Assembly: GCA_964557295.1 (NCBI GenBank)
Contig: CAZKZP010000004.1
Location: forward strand, 1-64,000
Length of the DNA: 64,000 nucleotides
Reading direction: 5' to 3'
DNA from: JBFMHP01 sp964557295
GTDB lineage: Bacteria > Pseudomonadota > Gammaproteobacteria > RBG-16-57-12
Shown: positions 45,057 to 54,061 of the stretch, one piece after another
Layout: each line of letters begins with the position of its first letter
Numbering within the stretch: the stretch's first letter is position 1
Program-made: the position numbers and the translations under genes
The notes under the pieces: generated by a model
What the model was told of the DNA's origin: nothing
What the model saw: only the letters and a program-made list of their open reading frames with translations
Databases searched by the model: none

Positions 45057-46012
45057 GACGCATCCTCGCGCAGGGCGGCGCCGATGGTGAAAAAGAGTTC
45101 CGACTGCTGTTTGTCAGACAACGGCACCGGGCACTCGAGCAAATCGGTAAAATCGAGCGTGCGCACCTCCAATCCCAGACTGGATTGCAGATATCCGACC
45201 AATCCGTCGATGGCAAGACAACCCTTCTCCAACAGCAGGCGCCGAATCGGGGCCTGACGAAAATTGCTTTCGTAGAAATCCAAAGAGCGCTGCAACTCCA
45301 ACACCACTTGGTCAAACACGGCGGCACGGCGGCTGTCATATTGCGTTGCTCCATCGCCAGCGGTTTTGGGCATGCCATTCAAAATGTCCAGGCCGGTCCC
45401 GATGCGACGACTGAGGTAGAGCTCCCCGCCCTTGCTCACCGTGATCAAGCCGCCTGCGGCCTGAAAGGAAAGCACCGCCGCGCCGTGGGCATCCAAGCCG
45501 GCGAGCATGCCGATATTGCGCTGGGCGAGTTCTGGGATATCGATGGCGACGAGATTGGCGGAGCTCTCTTCCATGCGTTTGGCCATGGCAGCGATGGCCT
45601 TGTTGAAACCGGCGACGACATACACCGAGCGCTGCTGCGCGCCCGGCGGTTGCGGGACATTGAAGGCATCGAGAGTGACCTCGGAGAGCGGCATGTCCAA
45701 CAGATCCTTCACGCGCCACTTGAGCGCGGATTTCATCTCGTTCACCCCGACCTCGGGCGCTTCCGTGATCAGGATTTTGTATTCAGCGTGAGCGAGCAAG
45801 GTGGTGCATGCGAAGCGGTCGAGCCGGTGCTTCGCCACCAGCTGATGCAGGATCTCGTCGACATTCTTCGCCGTCACCGGCCGCGTCTCGGCCTGCAACA
45901 AGAGCGGTTTGGCATTGGGCCGGCGCACGATGAGCGCAAACGTCACGGCGTGCTCATGGATGCACAGACCCGCGACACCCGCGTGCGAACGTTTTGTCAA
46001 CGCACTGAACAC
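45053..46012 (-). CDS. mshI: MshI (PilM-like pilus biogenesis protein)
   Basis: The protein of about 319 residues is PilM/GspL-like, an actin-fold cytoplasmic protein that anchors the pilus alignment complex to the motor. VGLC..-type nucleotide-binding and AYVVAGFN-like segments are visible (VYVVAGFNKAIAAMAKRM, AAVLSFQAAGGLITVSKGGELY). There is no ATG. GTG at 46012 lies four bases after GGAGG, which is better placed than the TTG at 46015. It begins the mshI-PilN-mshJ-mshK-mshL transcript after a 140-base gap. Confidence 0.88.
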   Translation of the reverse strand: MFSALTKRSHAGVAGLCIHEHAVTFALIVRRPNAKPLLLQAETRPVTAKNVDEILHQLVAKHRLDRFACTTLLAHAEYKILITEAPEVGVNEMKSALKWRVKDLLDMPLSEVTLDAFNVPQPPGAQQRSVYVVAGFNKAIAAMAKRMEESSANLVAIDIPELAQRNIGMLAGLDAHGAAVLSFQAAGGLITVSKGGELYLSRRIGTGLDILNGMPKTAGDGATQYDSRRAAVFDQVVLELQRSLDFYESNFRQAPIRRLLLEKGCLAIDGLVGYLQSSLGLEVRTLDFTDLLECPVPLSDKQQSELFFTIGAALREDAS

Positions 46013-46154
46013 CAAACCTCCTCATCGTTTTATTGTGCCGCGGTCTTCGGAACGCCGCGTCTCATCTGTGTATCGGCCAGTCAGGCGCGTACTTAACCTG
46101 CTGTAAATTTTATTAATATCACGCGCCAAATTGTGGCCGGATGTAACAATGCGT

Positions 46155-47102
46155 TCAGTACACCGTCTCGCGCCATTGCATGATCTGACTCGATCCGCCC
46201 GCGCCGCTGAGCGAGACCTCATCGAACCACATCTCGATTGGCACCTTCGTGGTGGCGGCCGACCCATTGCCGTTCTTCATCCGATATTCGATGCGCAGCT
46301 TGGTGATGGTGCGCCCACTGGGAACGGACCAGGGAGTGGTCGAAACCTCGCTCCAATTGTTATTCGCCACCGCATCATAGCTCCACCGTGTGTACACAGT
46401 GCCGGTATTGTCGATCAGAGATATCCACGCCTTCATTTCATCGGCTTGCGGAGTGCCTTTTTTCGTGCGGTACCAGAAATTCACGGTCACACTCGTGCCG
46501 CCAGCAATCGGCGATGAAAGAGTCCGTTCGGCGTAGCCGGTAAAGATCTGCTCCGACACCGTCGCATCGGCCCAAATGTACATCGATCCGCCGGTCGAGG
46601 ATGTGGCGCTGTTGCTGGCATCTTGGGTCACGGCACCCTTGGTGGCGTCATAGGAAGTCACCCAGTTCGCCGCGAAATCGCTCAAACTTGGAAACGGATC
46701 GCTCAGCGAAGCGCCATACAAGGCCACAATCGCTTCATTGGTGCGCGCGACATTGCCTTGCACGCTCGCCACACGCCCGGCGCTGATGATGCGTTTCTGC
46801 CCGGCTGGGAGTGCCGCGCCGGCGAAATCCGTGTTCGCCACCGTCACGGTGAAATTGCCGCCACCAAACGTCACCGGCCCCTCGCCGGCATAGGTGGCGG
46901 AATTCAACCTCCATTGGCGAATGCCGCGCTGCAAGCCGGATTCGGCGATCACGAAGGCTTCTTCAGAGCGCGCCTGATCGAGCATGGAGCGCGTTTCGGA
47001 GACAAAAACAAAAGGCAGCGCCGTCGCGAGGAATCCGATCGTCACGATCAGTACCACGGTGATGATGAGCAAGCCCCCGCGTTGTTTGCTCGGCCCGGTC
47101 AT
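46155..47102 (-). CDS. mshP: MshP-like / PilX-type minor pilin-like protein
   Basis: The 315-residue protein has a short N-terminal cytoplasmic stretch and one hydrophobic helix (IITVVLIVTIGFLATALPFVF). An ALPF...ETRSMLDQARSEEAFVIAESGLQRGIR segment follows, typical of MshP/PilX-type proteins that lack the classical GFTLIE box. The long C-terminal part (from about 130) is predicted beta-rich, with carbohydrate-binding-like segments (FWYRTKKGTPQ, EMWFDEVSLSGAGG), which suggests that the exposed domain binds a surface or glycan. It overlaps the mshO-like gene by four bases. Confidence 0.75.
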   Translation of the reverse strand: MTGPSKQRGGLLIITVVLIVTIGFLATALPFVFVSETRSMLDQARSEEAFVIAESGLQRGIRQWRLNSATYAGEGPVTFGGGNFTVTVANTDFAGAALPAGQKRIISAGRVASVQGNVARTNEAIVALYGASLSDPFPSLSDFAANWVTSYDATKGAVTQDASNSATSSTGGSMYIWADATVSEQIFTGYAERTLSSPIAGGTSVTVNFWYRTKKGTPQADEMKAWISLIDNTGTVYTRWSYDAVANNNWSEVSTTPWSVPSGRTITKLRIEYRMKNGNGSAATTKVPIEMWFDEVSLSGAGGSSQIMQWRETVY

Positions 47103-47596
47103 GAGATCCCCCTTGGGTGGATCGTCGCACGCAGGGTTTTGTTGATGCCGTTTTGCGTCACGCCGAGTTGCACCATGATGTAATACACCTGGCCGACCGA
47201 GGCTGCGGTATTTTTGCCATCTTTCTGGATGTAGCTGAAGCTGAGCGTTGTGACGCCATCGGCCAATGGCTGGCCGTTGCGCAGCAACGTCGATCCGGAA
47301 AGCGCATAACTCACCACGCTGCCCGAGGTATTGGTAAAGGTGATGGCGCTGGCAGGCGTGATGGTGAGATCAGCGGCAGTCGCCGAGCGCACTGCGCGCA
47401 GATCGCGCATCAACCACTCCAGCGAGTTGCGCGACTGCCAGTCGACTTCCACCGCATCCTTGCCGATCAGATAGGCGTTGAACCCGCCGCTCAGCATGTG
47501 GCTGGCCACCCCGGCGACAATGGCGAGCAGCAATACCACCAACACCATCTCCAGGAGGGTGAAGCCGCGTTGCCCTGTTCGTCTGCCTGGTTTCAT
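47099..47596 (-). CDS. mshO: MshO-like minor pilin
   Basis: The 165-residue type IV pilin-like protein has the prepilin peptidase site after RTGQRG, followed by FTLLEMVLVVLLLAIVAGV. The middle (AVEVDWQSRNSLEWLMRDLRAV) is typical of MshO and PulJ-like minor pilins. The start at 47596 overlaps the stop of the mshD-like gene (TGATG) and is preferred over a much longer frame, which would add 58 non-pilin residues. Confidence 0.83.
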   Translation of the reverse strand: MKPGRRTGQRGFTLLEMVLVVLLLAIVAGVASHMLSGGFNAYLIGKDAVEVDWQSRNSLEWLMRDLRAVRSATAADLTITPASAITFTNTSGSVVSYALSGSTLLRNGQPLADGVTTLSFSYIQKDGKNTAASVGQVYYIMVQLGVTQNGINKTLRATIHPRGIS

Positions 47597-48009
47597 CAGT
47601 AATTCGCCACCAGCGCCTGCATAGTCGCCTGCCCCTTGCCGGTCACCGTCACGGTCACCACCTTGTAATTCGTGTCCCCGCCCCAGCCCGTCACCAGTTG
47701 CGTCGCAATGGCGTAGCCGGCAGGGATCGAGGCGCACACCGCCTGCGCCGACACCGGCGATGACGTGCACGGATCGAAGGTGGTGCTGGTAAACCCCGCA
47801 AATCCCAGCGCGTGGCGCTGCGGCAGGATCAGTTCCATGCGCTCGATGGCCAGCTGCATCGCCTGGGTGCCGACATCGAGCTGATCGACACCCTTCACCG
47901 TGTTAGTGAAAACGGAAAACAGCCCAACGGATAGCAGGCTAATGACCACGATAAAAATCACCAGCTCGATCAAGGTGAAGCCAGTTTGCACCAGTCGCAT
48001 CATTTTCAT
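47596..48009 (-). CDS. mshD: MshD-like minor pilin
   Basis: The 137-residue prepilin has the cleavage site in VQTG-FTLIELVIFIVVISLL and one long hydrophobic helix. GVDQLDVGTQAMQLAIERMELI and the Cys-containing FDPCTSSPVSAQAVC region match the MshD type. It overlaps both neighbours by a few bases, indicating one translationally coupled pilin operon. Confidence 0.83.
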   Translation of the reverse strand: MKMMRLVQTGFTLIELVIFIVVISLLSVGLFSVFTNTVKGVDQLDVGTQAMQLAIERMELILPQRHALGFAGFTSTTFDPCTSSPVSAQAVCASIPAGYAIATQLVTGWGGDTNYKVVTVTVTGKGQATMQALVANY

Positions 48010-48470
48010 TGCTTGATCACCCGGCCCGTCTCAGGACTCACGCGCACGGCAATCGATTCACTGCCCGAGCTCAGCGTCAGCACGGCGGTCGATGCCAGCG
48101 GTGTAGAAGTGCTGCTATAGGGCACGCCGGCGGTATTGAAAATCAGCGAGGTATTGGTGGCGGACAAACTCATGCCCGCGCCCAGCGCCACGTTCGCGCT
48201 CCCCACCACCGGATGCGCATAGACGGTGGCACCGCTTTCATCGCTCAGCCAGTAGCGGTCGCTGGCGAAATTGATGCGATAGCGTTGGCCACGATGCATG
48301 GCCATGGATTGCGCGTAGCGAATATCGCCGAGGAGTTGATCGGCTTGCGCCGACAAGCTGATGCCGTCACCCGGCCAGGAGACGATTGCGGTAACGGAGA
48401 TGACCGAGACGATCAGCAGAACGGTGACCAACTCCACCAAGGTAAAGCCGTGCTGTGATCTTGTCTTCAT
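48006..48470 (-). CDS. mshC: MshC-like minor pilin (GspH type)
   Basis: The 154-residue prepilin has the site SQHG-FTLVELVTVLLIVSVI and a GspH/FimT-like body (QADQLLGDIRYAQSMAMHRGQRYRINF). The start at 48470 (MKTRSQHGFTL) is chosen because a start at 48518 would give an unusually long leader. A hairpin in the gap to mshA could reduce read-through from the major pilin. Confidence 0.83.
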   Translation of the reverse strand: MKTRSQHGFTLVELVTVLLIVSVISVTAIVSWPGDGISLSAQADQLLGDIRYAQSMAMHRGQRYRINFASDRYWLSDESGATVYAHPVVGSANVALGAGMSLSATNTSLIFNTAGVPYSSTSTPLASTAVLTLSSGSESIAVRVSPETGRVIKQ

Positions 48471-48491
48471 GATACATGGTCGGTAATGATG

Positions 48492-48521
48492 AAGATGCCC
48501 GCGACTGCGCGCAGGCATCTT
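48492..48521 (-). other. Intercistronic hairpin between mshA and mshC
   Basis: AAGATGCC (48492-48499) pairs with GGCATCTT (48514-48521), with further GC pairs inside. No T run follows on the minus strand, so it looks like an mRNA-stabilising or partial attenuator hairpin and not a full terminator. That fits a major pilin made in excess over the minor pilins. Confidence 0.45.
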
Positions 48522-48533
48522 GCATCGAACTCA

Positions 48534-48911
48534 TCAGTTGACCCGAATGACGGTGAAGTTGGCGGTGGAACTGCTGGCGGTGTGGGTTAACACACAGTCG
48601 GAAGCCACATCACCCTCGGCGGCCGGGGTCGTGGCGCCATTGGTCAAAACGTACCCGGCAGGCAATCCACCCTCCAACAAGGCGCCGGCACCCGTGCAGG
48701 CCGCAACGGCCGTGGCGGTGCCTTTAGTCTTCTTCTTGGCATAGTTGATTGTCGCCGCCGAGCTGAGCGCCCCCGCGATGCCCTTGGTGGCCGCGGCCTG
48801 GGCATCACTCGACAGATCCACAAACTTTGGCAGCGCCACGGCCGCCAGTATGCCCAGAATCAGAATAACCATCACCAATTCGATCAAGGTAAACCCCATT
48901 TGCTTCTTCAT
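48534..48911 (-). CDS. mshA: MshA-like major pilin
   Basis: The 125-residue prepilin has a five-residue leader and cleavage at MKKQMG-FTLIEL, then the helix VMVILILGILAAVALPKFVDLSSDAQAAA characteristic of MSHA pilins. Two cysteines (in VAACTGAG and ASDCVLT) should form the C-terminal disulfide loop. GGAG lies six bases before the ATG. As the pilin with the shortest leader, and first in the pilin operon behind a 243-base leader region, it is the likely major subunit. Confidence 0.88.
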   Translation of the reverse strand: MKKQMGFTLIELVMVILILGILAAVALPKFVDLSSDAQAAATKGIAGALSSAATINYAKKKTKGTATAVAACTGAGALLEGGLPAGYVLTNGATTPAAEGDVASDCVLTHTASSSTANFTVIRVN

Positions 48912-49154
48912 GTTCGACTCCTAAAGTCACGCGATTGCGCTTGGGCGACTCATGACGCGAGCATGATGTCTATTGCACAAGCAACCTTTGCTGCTGTTTC
49001 ACATCACGCGCACCGCGCGACGTGTGTTCATATATTTTTAACAGCCTGCCATAGGGAGTTACGGCATTTCGTGGACAGACTTTAGACCTGCGCGGCCTTG
49101 GCCACGGATTTCACAAAATGTCACATTCGAGACAAGCAAATGACGCGCGCAAAA

Positions 49155-50381
49155 TCATTTAGCCATCGCCGCCTTGCCCAAGTCCCACATCGGCAGAAAC
49201 ACACCCAGCGCGAGGATCAACACCATGCCGCCGACAAAGGCGAGCAGCAATGGTTCGATCGCCGCGCTGAGATTCCGAAGCTTATAGTCCACCTCGCGCT
49301 CGTAATATTCGGCGACTTCGCTCAAGAGATCATCGAGCGAACCGGTCTGTTCGCCGACGCTGATCATCTGCAACACCATGGACGGAAACTGCCCGGTGAG
49401 CATCGCCGCGTGAGCGATGGTGGAACCGCGTTCGACTTCATCGCGCATGCGGACGATCAACTGCGCGACATAGACGTTATCCACCGCGTGGCTGACCACC
49501 GTCATCGCCTGGCGCCATTGCACGCCGGAGCGGATGCTGATCGACATCGCCAGCGCGAACCGCCCCAGCGTGGCGCGGTGCAGGATCGCGCCGATGGCGG
49601 GGATCTGCAACTTGTAGCGATCCCAGCGCATCCTCCCCTGCTCAGTGGCCACGTAGCGGCGCAACGCGTGCACTATGGCGAATAGCGCCAGGATCATCAG
49701 ATACCAATAGTGCTGGGTGAATTGTGAGACGCCGATGAGGATTTGCGTGGGCAGCGGCAGATCGGCATGAAATCGATCGAAGACCTTGGCGAACGCGGGT
49801 ATCACGAACAGATTGATCACGAATATGGCGATGACGATGACGCCCATCACGATCATCGGATAGCGCAATGCCGCCTTGATGCGATTGCGCGTCTCGCGCT
49901 CCAGTTCCAGGTAGGAGCTCAACTTGGCGAAACTTTCAACCAGCGTACCGCTGGCCTCGCCCACCTCGATCAAGCTGACATAAAGCGTGGAAAACACCGC
50001 GCGATGTTTGTTCAGCGCGATGCTCAGGCTGTCGCCTGCATCCAGTGAGTCGCGGATATCGCCGATCACGCGCGCCAGCACTTCGCTGGGGGTCGATTCT
50101 CGCAGTCCTTGCAGGGCTTGAATAATCGGCACCCCCGCCTTCAGCAAGGTGTACATCTGGCGCGTGAAAAAAATCAAATCCACCAGCGGCACGCTCTTGG
50201 GGCGCAGCATGTCATTGAGTTGGTCGATGACGCTGAGCTTTTTCACATGCGGCACGATATCCAGCGGCATGATGTTGCGCTCGATCAGATAATCCGCCAC
50301 CGCCTCGACATGCTCGGCTTCGAGCAGACCGTCGATTTGTTCGCCGGCCCGGTTGCGCCCCTTGTATGCATACATCGCCAT
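49155..50381 (-). CDS. mshG: MshG (type IV pilus inner-membrane platform protein)
   Basis: MshG is the PilC/GspF-type platform protein, with 408 residues. Two T2SSF domains (about 70-190 and 270-395) each end in membrane helices; VGEQTGSLDDLLSEVAEYYEREVD and VGEASGTLVESFAKLSSYLE are the diagnostic repeats. It converts ATPase motion into pilin insertion. It lies three bases after mshE. Confidence 0.94.
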   Translation of the reverse strand: MAMYAYKGRNRAGEQIDGLLEAEHVEAVADYLIERNIMPLDIVPHVKKLSVIDQLNDMLRPKSVPLVDLIFFTRQMYTLLKAGVPIIQALQGLRESTPSEVLARVIGDIRDSLDAGDSLSIALNKHRAVFSTLYVSLIEVGEASGTLVESFAKLSSYLELERETRNRIKAALRYPMIVMGVIVIAIFVINLFVIPAFAKVFDRFHADLPLPTQILIGVSQFTQHYWYLMILALFAIVHALRRYVATEQGRMRWDRYKLQIPAIGAILHRATLGRFALAMSISIRSGVQWRQAMTVVSHAVDNVYVAQLIVRMRDEVERGSTIAHAAMLTGQFPSMVLQMISVGEQTGSLDDLLSEVAEYYEREVDYKLRNLSAAIEPLLLAFVGGMVLILALGVFLPMWDLGKAAMAK

Positions 50382-50384
50382 GGA

Positions 50385-52088
50385 TTAACCCTCCGCGCCG
50401 TAGCCGACGCGGATAAATTCATCGACCGTGGTCATGCCTTTGACGGCCAGTTCGTAGGCGTTCTGTTTGATGCTTTTGAATCCCGGACGCGTGGCGGCGA
50501 GCTGGCCGAATCCGATCAAATCGCGATTGTGCAGCGTCTGCGCCAGGTCACCGTCCATTTCCAGAAACTCGTAAATGCCGATGCGCCCGGTATAGCCGGA
50601 GTTATTGCAATAGGGACAACCGCGGCCGCGCATGAAGACCACATTAGCGCGGTCCTTGACCATCTCGGACAGCACGATCTTGGTCTGCGGATCGAGCACA
50701 TCCGGCGCGGCGCAATTGCCGCAGATCCTGCGCACCAGGCGCTGCGCGACGATCCCACGCAGGGCTCCGGCGATGAGAAACGGCTCGGCCCCCATGTCGA
50801 TCAGGCGGATGGCGCTGGAGACGGCATCGTTGGTGTGCAGCGTCGACATGACGAAGTGGCCGGTCATCGCGGCACGCAATCCGATCTCGATGGTCTCGCG
50901 GTCGCGCATCTCGCCGATCAGCACGATGTCCGGATCTTGCCGCAAGACCGTTCGTAAGACTTTGGAGAAGGTCAGGTCGACCTTGGTGTTGATCTGCACC
51001 TGGTTGATGCCCTTGAGCCGATACTCCACCGGATCTTCCGCAGTGATGATCTTCACCGTCGGATCATTGAGTTCCTTGAGCAGCGCGTAGAGCGTGGTGG
51101 TCTTGCCGCTTCCGGTGGGCCCGGTCACCAGCATCAGGCCGTGCGGGCTGTGCGAGAGGCGGCGAAAGCGCGCGAGCACCTCCGGTTCCATCCCGAGCTG
51201 GCCGAGGCCAATCAGCGCGTTGGATTGATTGAGCAGCCGCATGACGGCCGACTCCCCCACCGGCAAGGGCAGGGTGGACAGGCGCACGTCGATGCTTTGA
51301 TCGCGCAGCCGCACATTGAAACGGCCGTCCTGCGGCAGGCGCTTTTCTGAGATATCCAGCCCGGCCATCAATTTGAGCCGGGAGACCAGGGCGCTGGCGA
51401 TGCGCGGCTCGGTCGTGGTCTGCACGCGCAAGACCCCGTCGATGCGAAAGCGCACGCGCAATTCCTGTTCATCGGGTTCGATGTGAATGTCGGAGGCGCG
51501 CACCTGCACGGCATCCTCCAGAATGGTGTTGAGCAGCTTCACCACCGGCGCATCGGCCACGCCCTCGGAGATCGCGCGATCGGCCGTCGACTCCTCGTAC
51601 AAGAGGATCTGCTGATCGAGCTCCGCGGCGATGTTGTTGATCTCGCTGGTGCGCCGGTACACCGTGTCGATGGCGTGCAGCAGATCCGCTTCCTTGACCA
51701 CGGCCAGGCGCAAGGGGCGGTTGACTAGCCGCGCCACCTCGTCATAGGCGAAGAGATTGGAGGGATCGGTCATGCCGATCAGCACACCGCGCTCGTCGGC
51801 CTCCAGCGCGAGCACCCGGTGGCGGCGCGCCTGCACCTCGGGGATCAGCTTGGCGACCTCGGGCTGGACATTGAGGGACTTGAGATCGATGTAATCGATA
51901 TTGAGCTGGCGCGCGAGGATGCCCAGCAGCTTGTCTTCCGTGATATAGCCACTGTCGATCAATACCCGCCCGAGCTTGTTGCCGGTGCTCTTCTGTTCTT
52001 GCAGCGCGGCCATCAATTGATCATTGGTGATCGCCCCCTGTTCGACCAGCAGATCGCCCAGCCTGATCTTTTTCGGTCTTTCTGACAA
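50385..52088 (-). CDS. mshE: MshE pilus extension ATPase
   Basis: The 567-residue GspE/PilB-type ATPase powers pilus extension. The N-terminal MshEN domain (about 8-150, with RLGDLLVEQGAITNDQL and LGRVLIDSGYITEDKL repeats) is of the kind shown in Vibrio to bind cyclic di-GMP. The ATPase part has Walker A GPTGSGKTT, an Asp box, Walker B (ILIGEMRDRETIE) and a C-terminal zinc site (CGNCAAP and CPYCNNSGY). The start is TTG at 52088, shortly after GGAGGAG; no suitable ATG is present. Confidence 0.94.
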   Translation of the reverse strand: MSERPKKIRLGDLLVEQGAITNDQLMAALQEQKSTGNKLGRVLIDSGYITEDKLLGILARQLNIDYIDLKSLNVQPEVAKLIPEVQARRHRVLALEADERGVLIGMTDPSNLFAYDEVARLVNRPLRLAVVKEADLLHAIDTVYRRTSEINNIAAELDQQILLYEESTADRAISEGVADAPVVKLLNTILEDAVQVRASDIHIEPDEQELRVRFRIDGVLRVQTTTEPRIASALVSRLKLMAGLDISEKRLPQDGRFNVRLRDQSIDVRLSTLPLPVGESAVMRLLNQSNALIGLGQLGMEPEVLARFRRLSHSPHGLMLVTGPTGSGKTTTLYALLKELNDPTVKIITAEDPVEYRLKGINQVQINTKVDLTFSKVLRTVLRQDPDIVLIGEMRDRETIEIGLRAAMTGHFVMSTLHTNDAVSSAIRLIDMGAEPFLIAGALRGIVAQRLVRRICGNCAAPDVLDPQTKIVLSEMVKDRANVVFMRGRGCPYCNNSGYTGRIGIYEFLEMDGDLAQTLHNRDLIGFGQLAATRPGFKSIKQNAYELAVKGMTTVDEFIRVGYGAEG

Positions 52089-52270
52089 ACGCTCCTCCTC
52101 CGGCCAGGGAGTTATCTATAGTAATGTGCTGCTGCAAATTGCTTTTATGATGTTTTGAAATCCCCGGCCGCTTGCGCCGGGAGATTTTCTGGCCTGGTAT
52201 CAGATATTTCGGACCCTGCACGGGAATCTTGATTACGGGGGCGCGGGGTTTCATGCGCGATAGGTGAATT

Positions 52271-52302
52271 GAGAAAATAAAGACCCGCCGAAGGGCGGGT
52301 CT
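52271..52302 (-). terminator. Rho-independent terminator of nadA
   Basis: A nine-base-pair stem (AGACCCGCC at 52281-52289 with GGCGGGTCT at 52294-52302) has a four-base loop and is followed on the minus strand by a T-rich run (TTATTTTCTC). It sits 40 bases after the nadA stop and separates nadA from mshE. Confidence 0.88.
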
Positions 52303-52341
52303 CTGGTGTGGACGATCCGGCTTGCGCGGCAACGCTGAGGA

Positions 52342-53442
52342 TTAAGGAGAGACCTCCAGCATGCGTTGCAGGGCCAGCCGCGCCTGTTCGGCTTCTTGCG
52401 GGGCGACCTTGATCTGATTGATCACCTGGCCGGCCACCAGGCTTTCCAGCGCCTGCATCAGGTGCGGCGGATCGATGCGGAACATGGTGGAACACATGCA
52501 CACCATCGGCGACATGAAATGCACGTGCTTGCCCTCGTGCTTGAAGCGCTCGTGCAGGCGGTTGACCAGGTTCAGCTCGGTGCCGACCAGCCAGCGGGTG
52601 CCGGGGGCGGCCGCGGCGATGGTGTTGATGATGTATTCGGTGGAGCCGACGTAATCGGCTTTCTGGCACACCTCGAAGGAACACTCGGGATGGGCGATGA
52701 TCTTGGCCTCGGGATACTTGGCCTTGAAGTTGTCAATGTGCGCCGGCTGGAACATCTGATGCACCGAGCAAAACCCCTTCCACAGGATCATCCGCGCCTG
52801 TTTGATCTGTTCTGGCGTGAGCCCGCCCATCGGCTGGTCGAAGTCCCACACCACCATCTCCTCCAGCGGGATACCCATGCGGTAGCCGGTGTTGCGCCCG
52901 AGGTGCTGGTCCGGGAAGAACAGGATCTTTTCCTTGCGCGCGAAGGCCCAGTCCAGCACCTGGCGCGCATTGGTGGAGGTGCAGACGATGCCGCCGTGGC
53001 GGGCGCAGAAGGCCTTGAGATCGGCGGCGGAGTTGATGTAGGTAACGGGGGTGATCGCCGTCTCGGCGTCGAGCACCGTGGAGAGTTCGCGCCAGGCGCG
53101 CTCGACCTTGGCGAGATTGGCCATGTCGGCCATGGAACACCCGGCGGAGAGGTCCGGCAGGATGGCGATCTGCTCCGGGCGCGAGAGGATATCGGCGACC
53201 TCGGCCATGAAATGCACGCCGCAGAACACGATGTAATCGGCCTTGGAATTGGCGGCATAACGCGAGAGCTTGAGCGAATCGCCCGTCACATCCGCGTGGC
53301 GGATCACCTCTTCGCGCTGGTAGTGGTGCCCGAGGATCACCACCCGCTCGCCGAGCGCCCGCTTGGCGGCGATGATGCGCTGCTGGCACTCTTCATCACT
53401 GAGCTGGAGACGCTGTTTGATCTCGATCGCGGTCGTGGCCAT
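52342..53442 (-). CDS. nadA: Quinolinate synthase A
   Basis: NadA condenses iminoaspartate with dihydroxyacetone phosphate to quinolinate in NAD synthesis, using a [4Fe-4S] cluster. The 366 residues include GHHYQREEV near the N-terminus. Three conserved cysteine regions (IVFCGVHFMAE, IAHPECSFEV and MVCMCSTMFR) include the cluster ligands; EYIINTIAAAAPG and KCSTM-like segments are also in place. It is a single gene with its own terminator. nadB and nadC are not in the window. Confidence 0.96.
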   Translation of the reverse strand: MATTAIEIKQRLQLSDEECQQRIIAAKRALGERVVILGHHYQREEVIRHADVTGDSLKLSRYAANSKADYIVFCGVHFMAEVADILSRPEQIAILPDLSAGCSMADMANLAKVERAWRELSTVLDAETAITPVTYINSAADLKAFCARHGGIVCTSTNARQVLDWAFARKEKILFFPDQHLGRNTGYRMGIPLEEMVVWDFDQPMGGLTPEQIKQARMILWKGFCSVHQMFQPAHIDNFKAKYPEAKIIAHPECSFEVCQKADYVGSTEYIINTIAAAAPGTRWLVGTELNLVNRLHERFKHEGKHVHFMSPMVCMCSTMFRIDPPHLMQALESLVAGQVINQIKVAPQEAEQARLALQRMLEVSP

Positions 53443-53517
53443 GGCGACTTACCTCTCTCTTGCAGCGCTCGGACAGCGCCGTACTGCTACTTAAATGGAC
53501 TCGATATCGGTTGTGTT

Positions 53518-53534
53518 GCAGGAGCCATCTTCAG
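53518..53534. repeat. REP fragment upstream of nadA
   Basis: GCAGGAGCCATCTTCAG is a truncated unit of the GTAGGAGCCATCTTCAG REP type, also seen at 21632. Confidence 0.5.
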
Positions 53535-53546
53535 TTGGTGTATGAA

Positions 53547-53843
53547 TCACGAAAAATACCGGTCGATATCAAGTGCCCCATGGAATACACCTAGGATATC
53601 AATACTGGAGGTCGACTTGAGAAGATAGGCAATCCGGTAATGACCATAGAGCAGAATCCTGATTTCACCTTCAACCTCAGTGCGATAGCGGTATCCGATC
53701 TCGGGAAAACTCTGCAATACCTGAGCTTTTTCGAAAATCCCGGACACAACTTTCTGTGCTGCAACCGGATCATCAACAACGATGTAATCGTATATGTCGC
53801 GGAGCCAACGCTGCGCTTCCTCAGTCCATCTTACTTCTGCCAT
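53547..53843 (-). CDS. RelE/ParE family toxin
   Basis: The 98-residue protein has the RelE/ParE fold signature: WTEEAQRWLRDIYDYI at the N-terminus, a central KAQVLQSFPEIGYRY and RILLYGHYRIAYLL near the C-terminus, ending in HGALDIDRYF. Such toxins inhibit gyrase (ParE) or cut mRNA on ribosomes (RelE). The sequence looks more ParE-like, but this is not certain. It follows and overlaps its antitoxin gene by 13 bases. Confidence 0.85.
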   Translation of the reverse strand: MAEVRWTEEAQRWLRDIYDYIVVDDPVAAQKVVSGIFEKAQVLQSFPEIGYRYRTEVEGEIRILLYGHYRIAYLLKSTSSIDILGVFHGALDIDRYFS

Positions 53844-54016
53844 GATCGAATCTGCTGTTCCATATCCTCATTCGATATTACGCGGCCACGGCGGGAATCC
53901 TCCAGGCCGCGCTCGATCATTCGTTCGAAAGCAAGTTCCCGCATGATTTCTTCATAACTTGCGTCTTCCGGTTGTGACTGGATCACTTCTGTCATTTTTT
54001 CTTTCACGTTCGACAT
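53831..54016 (-). CDS. Antitoxin of the ParE/RelE-type pair
   Basis: The 61-residue acidic, helical protein comes directly before the toxin (13-base overlap). The motif RGRVISNEDMEQQIRSW at the C-terminus is the kind of toxin-binding tail found in small Phd/StbD-like or ParD-like partners that lack a clear DNA-binding domain. Function as antitoxin is inferred from gene order and size. Confidence 0.75.
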   Translation of the reverse strand: MSNVKEKMTEVIQSQPEDASYEEIMRELAFERMIERGLEDSRRGRVISNEDMEQQIRSWQK

Positions 54017-54061
54017 ATCCCGCTCCTGTCAAAATGAACAAAACACATGCCTATCGACAAG

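Noticed and set aside
48912..49154. Sigma-54 promoter upstream of mshA
   Set aside because: A TGGCAG word occurs (minus strand near 49050), but the -12 TTGC/GC element is not at the required spacing.
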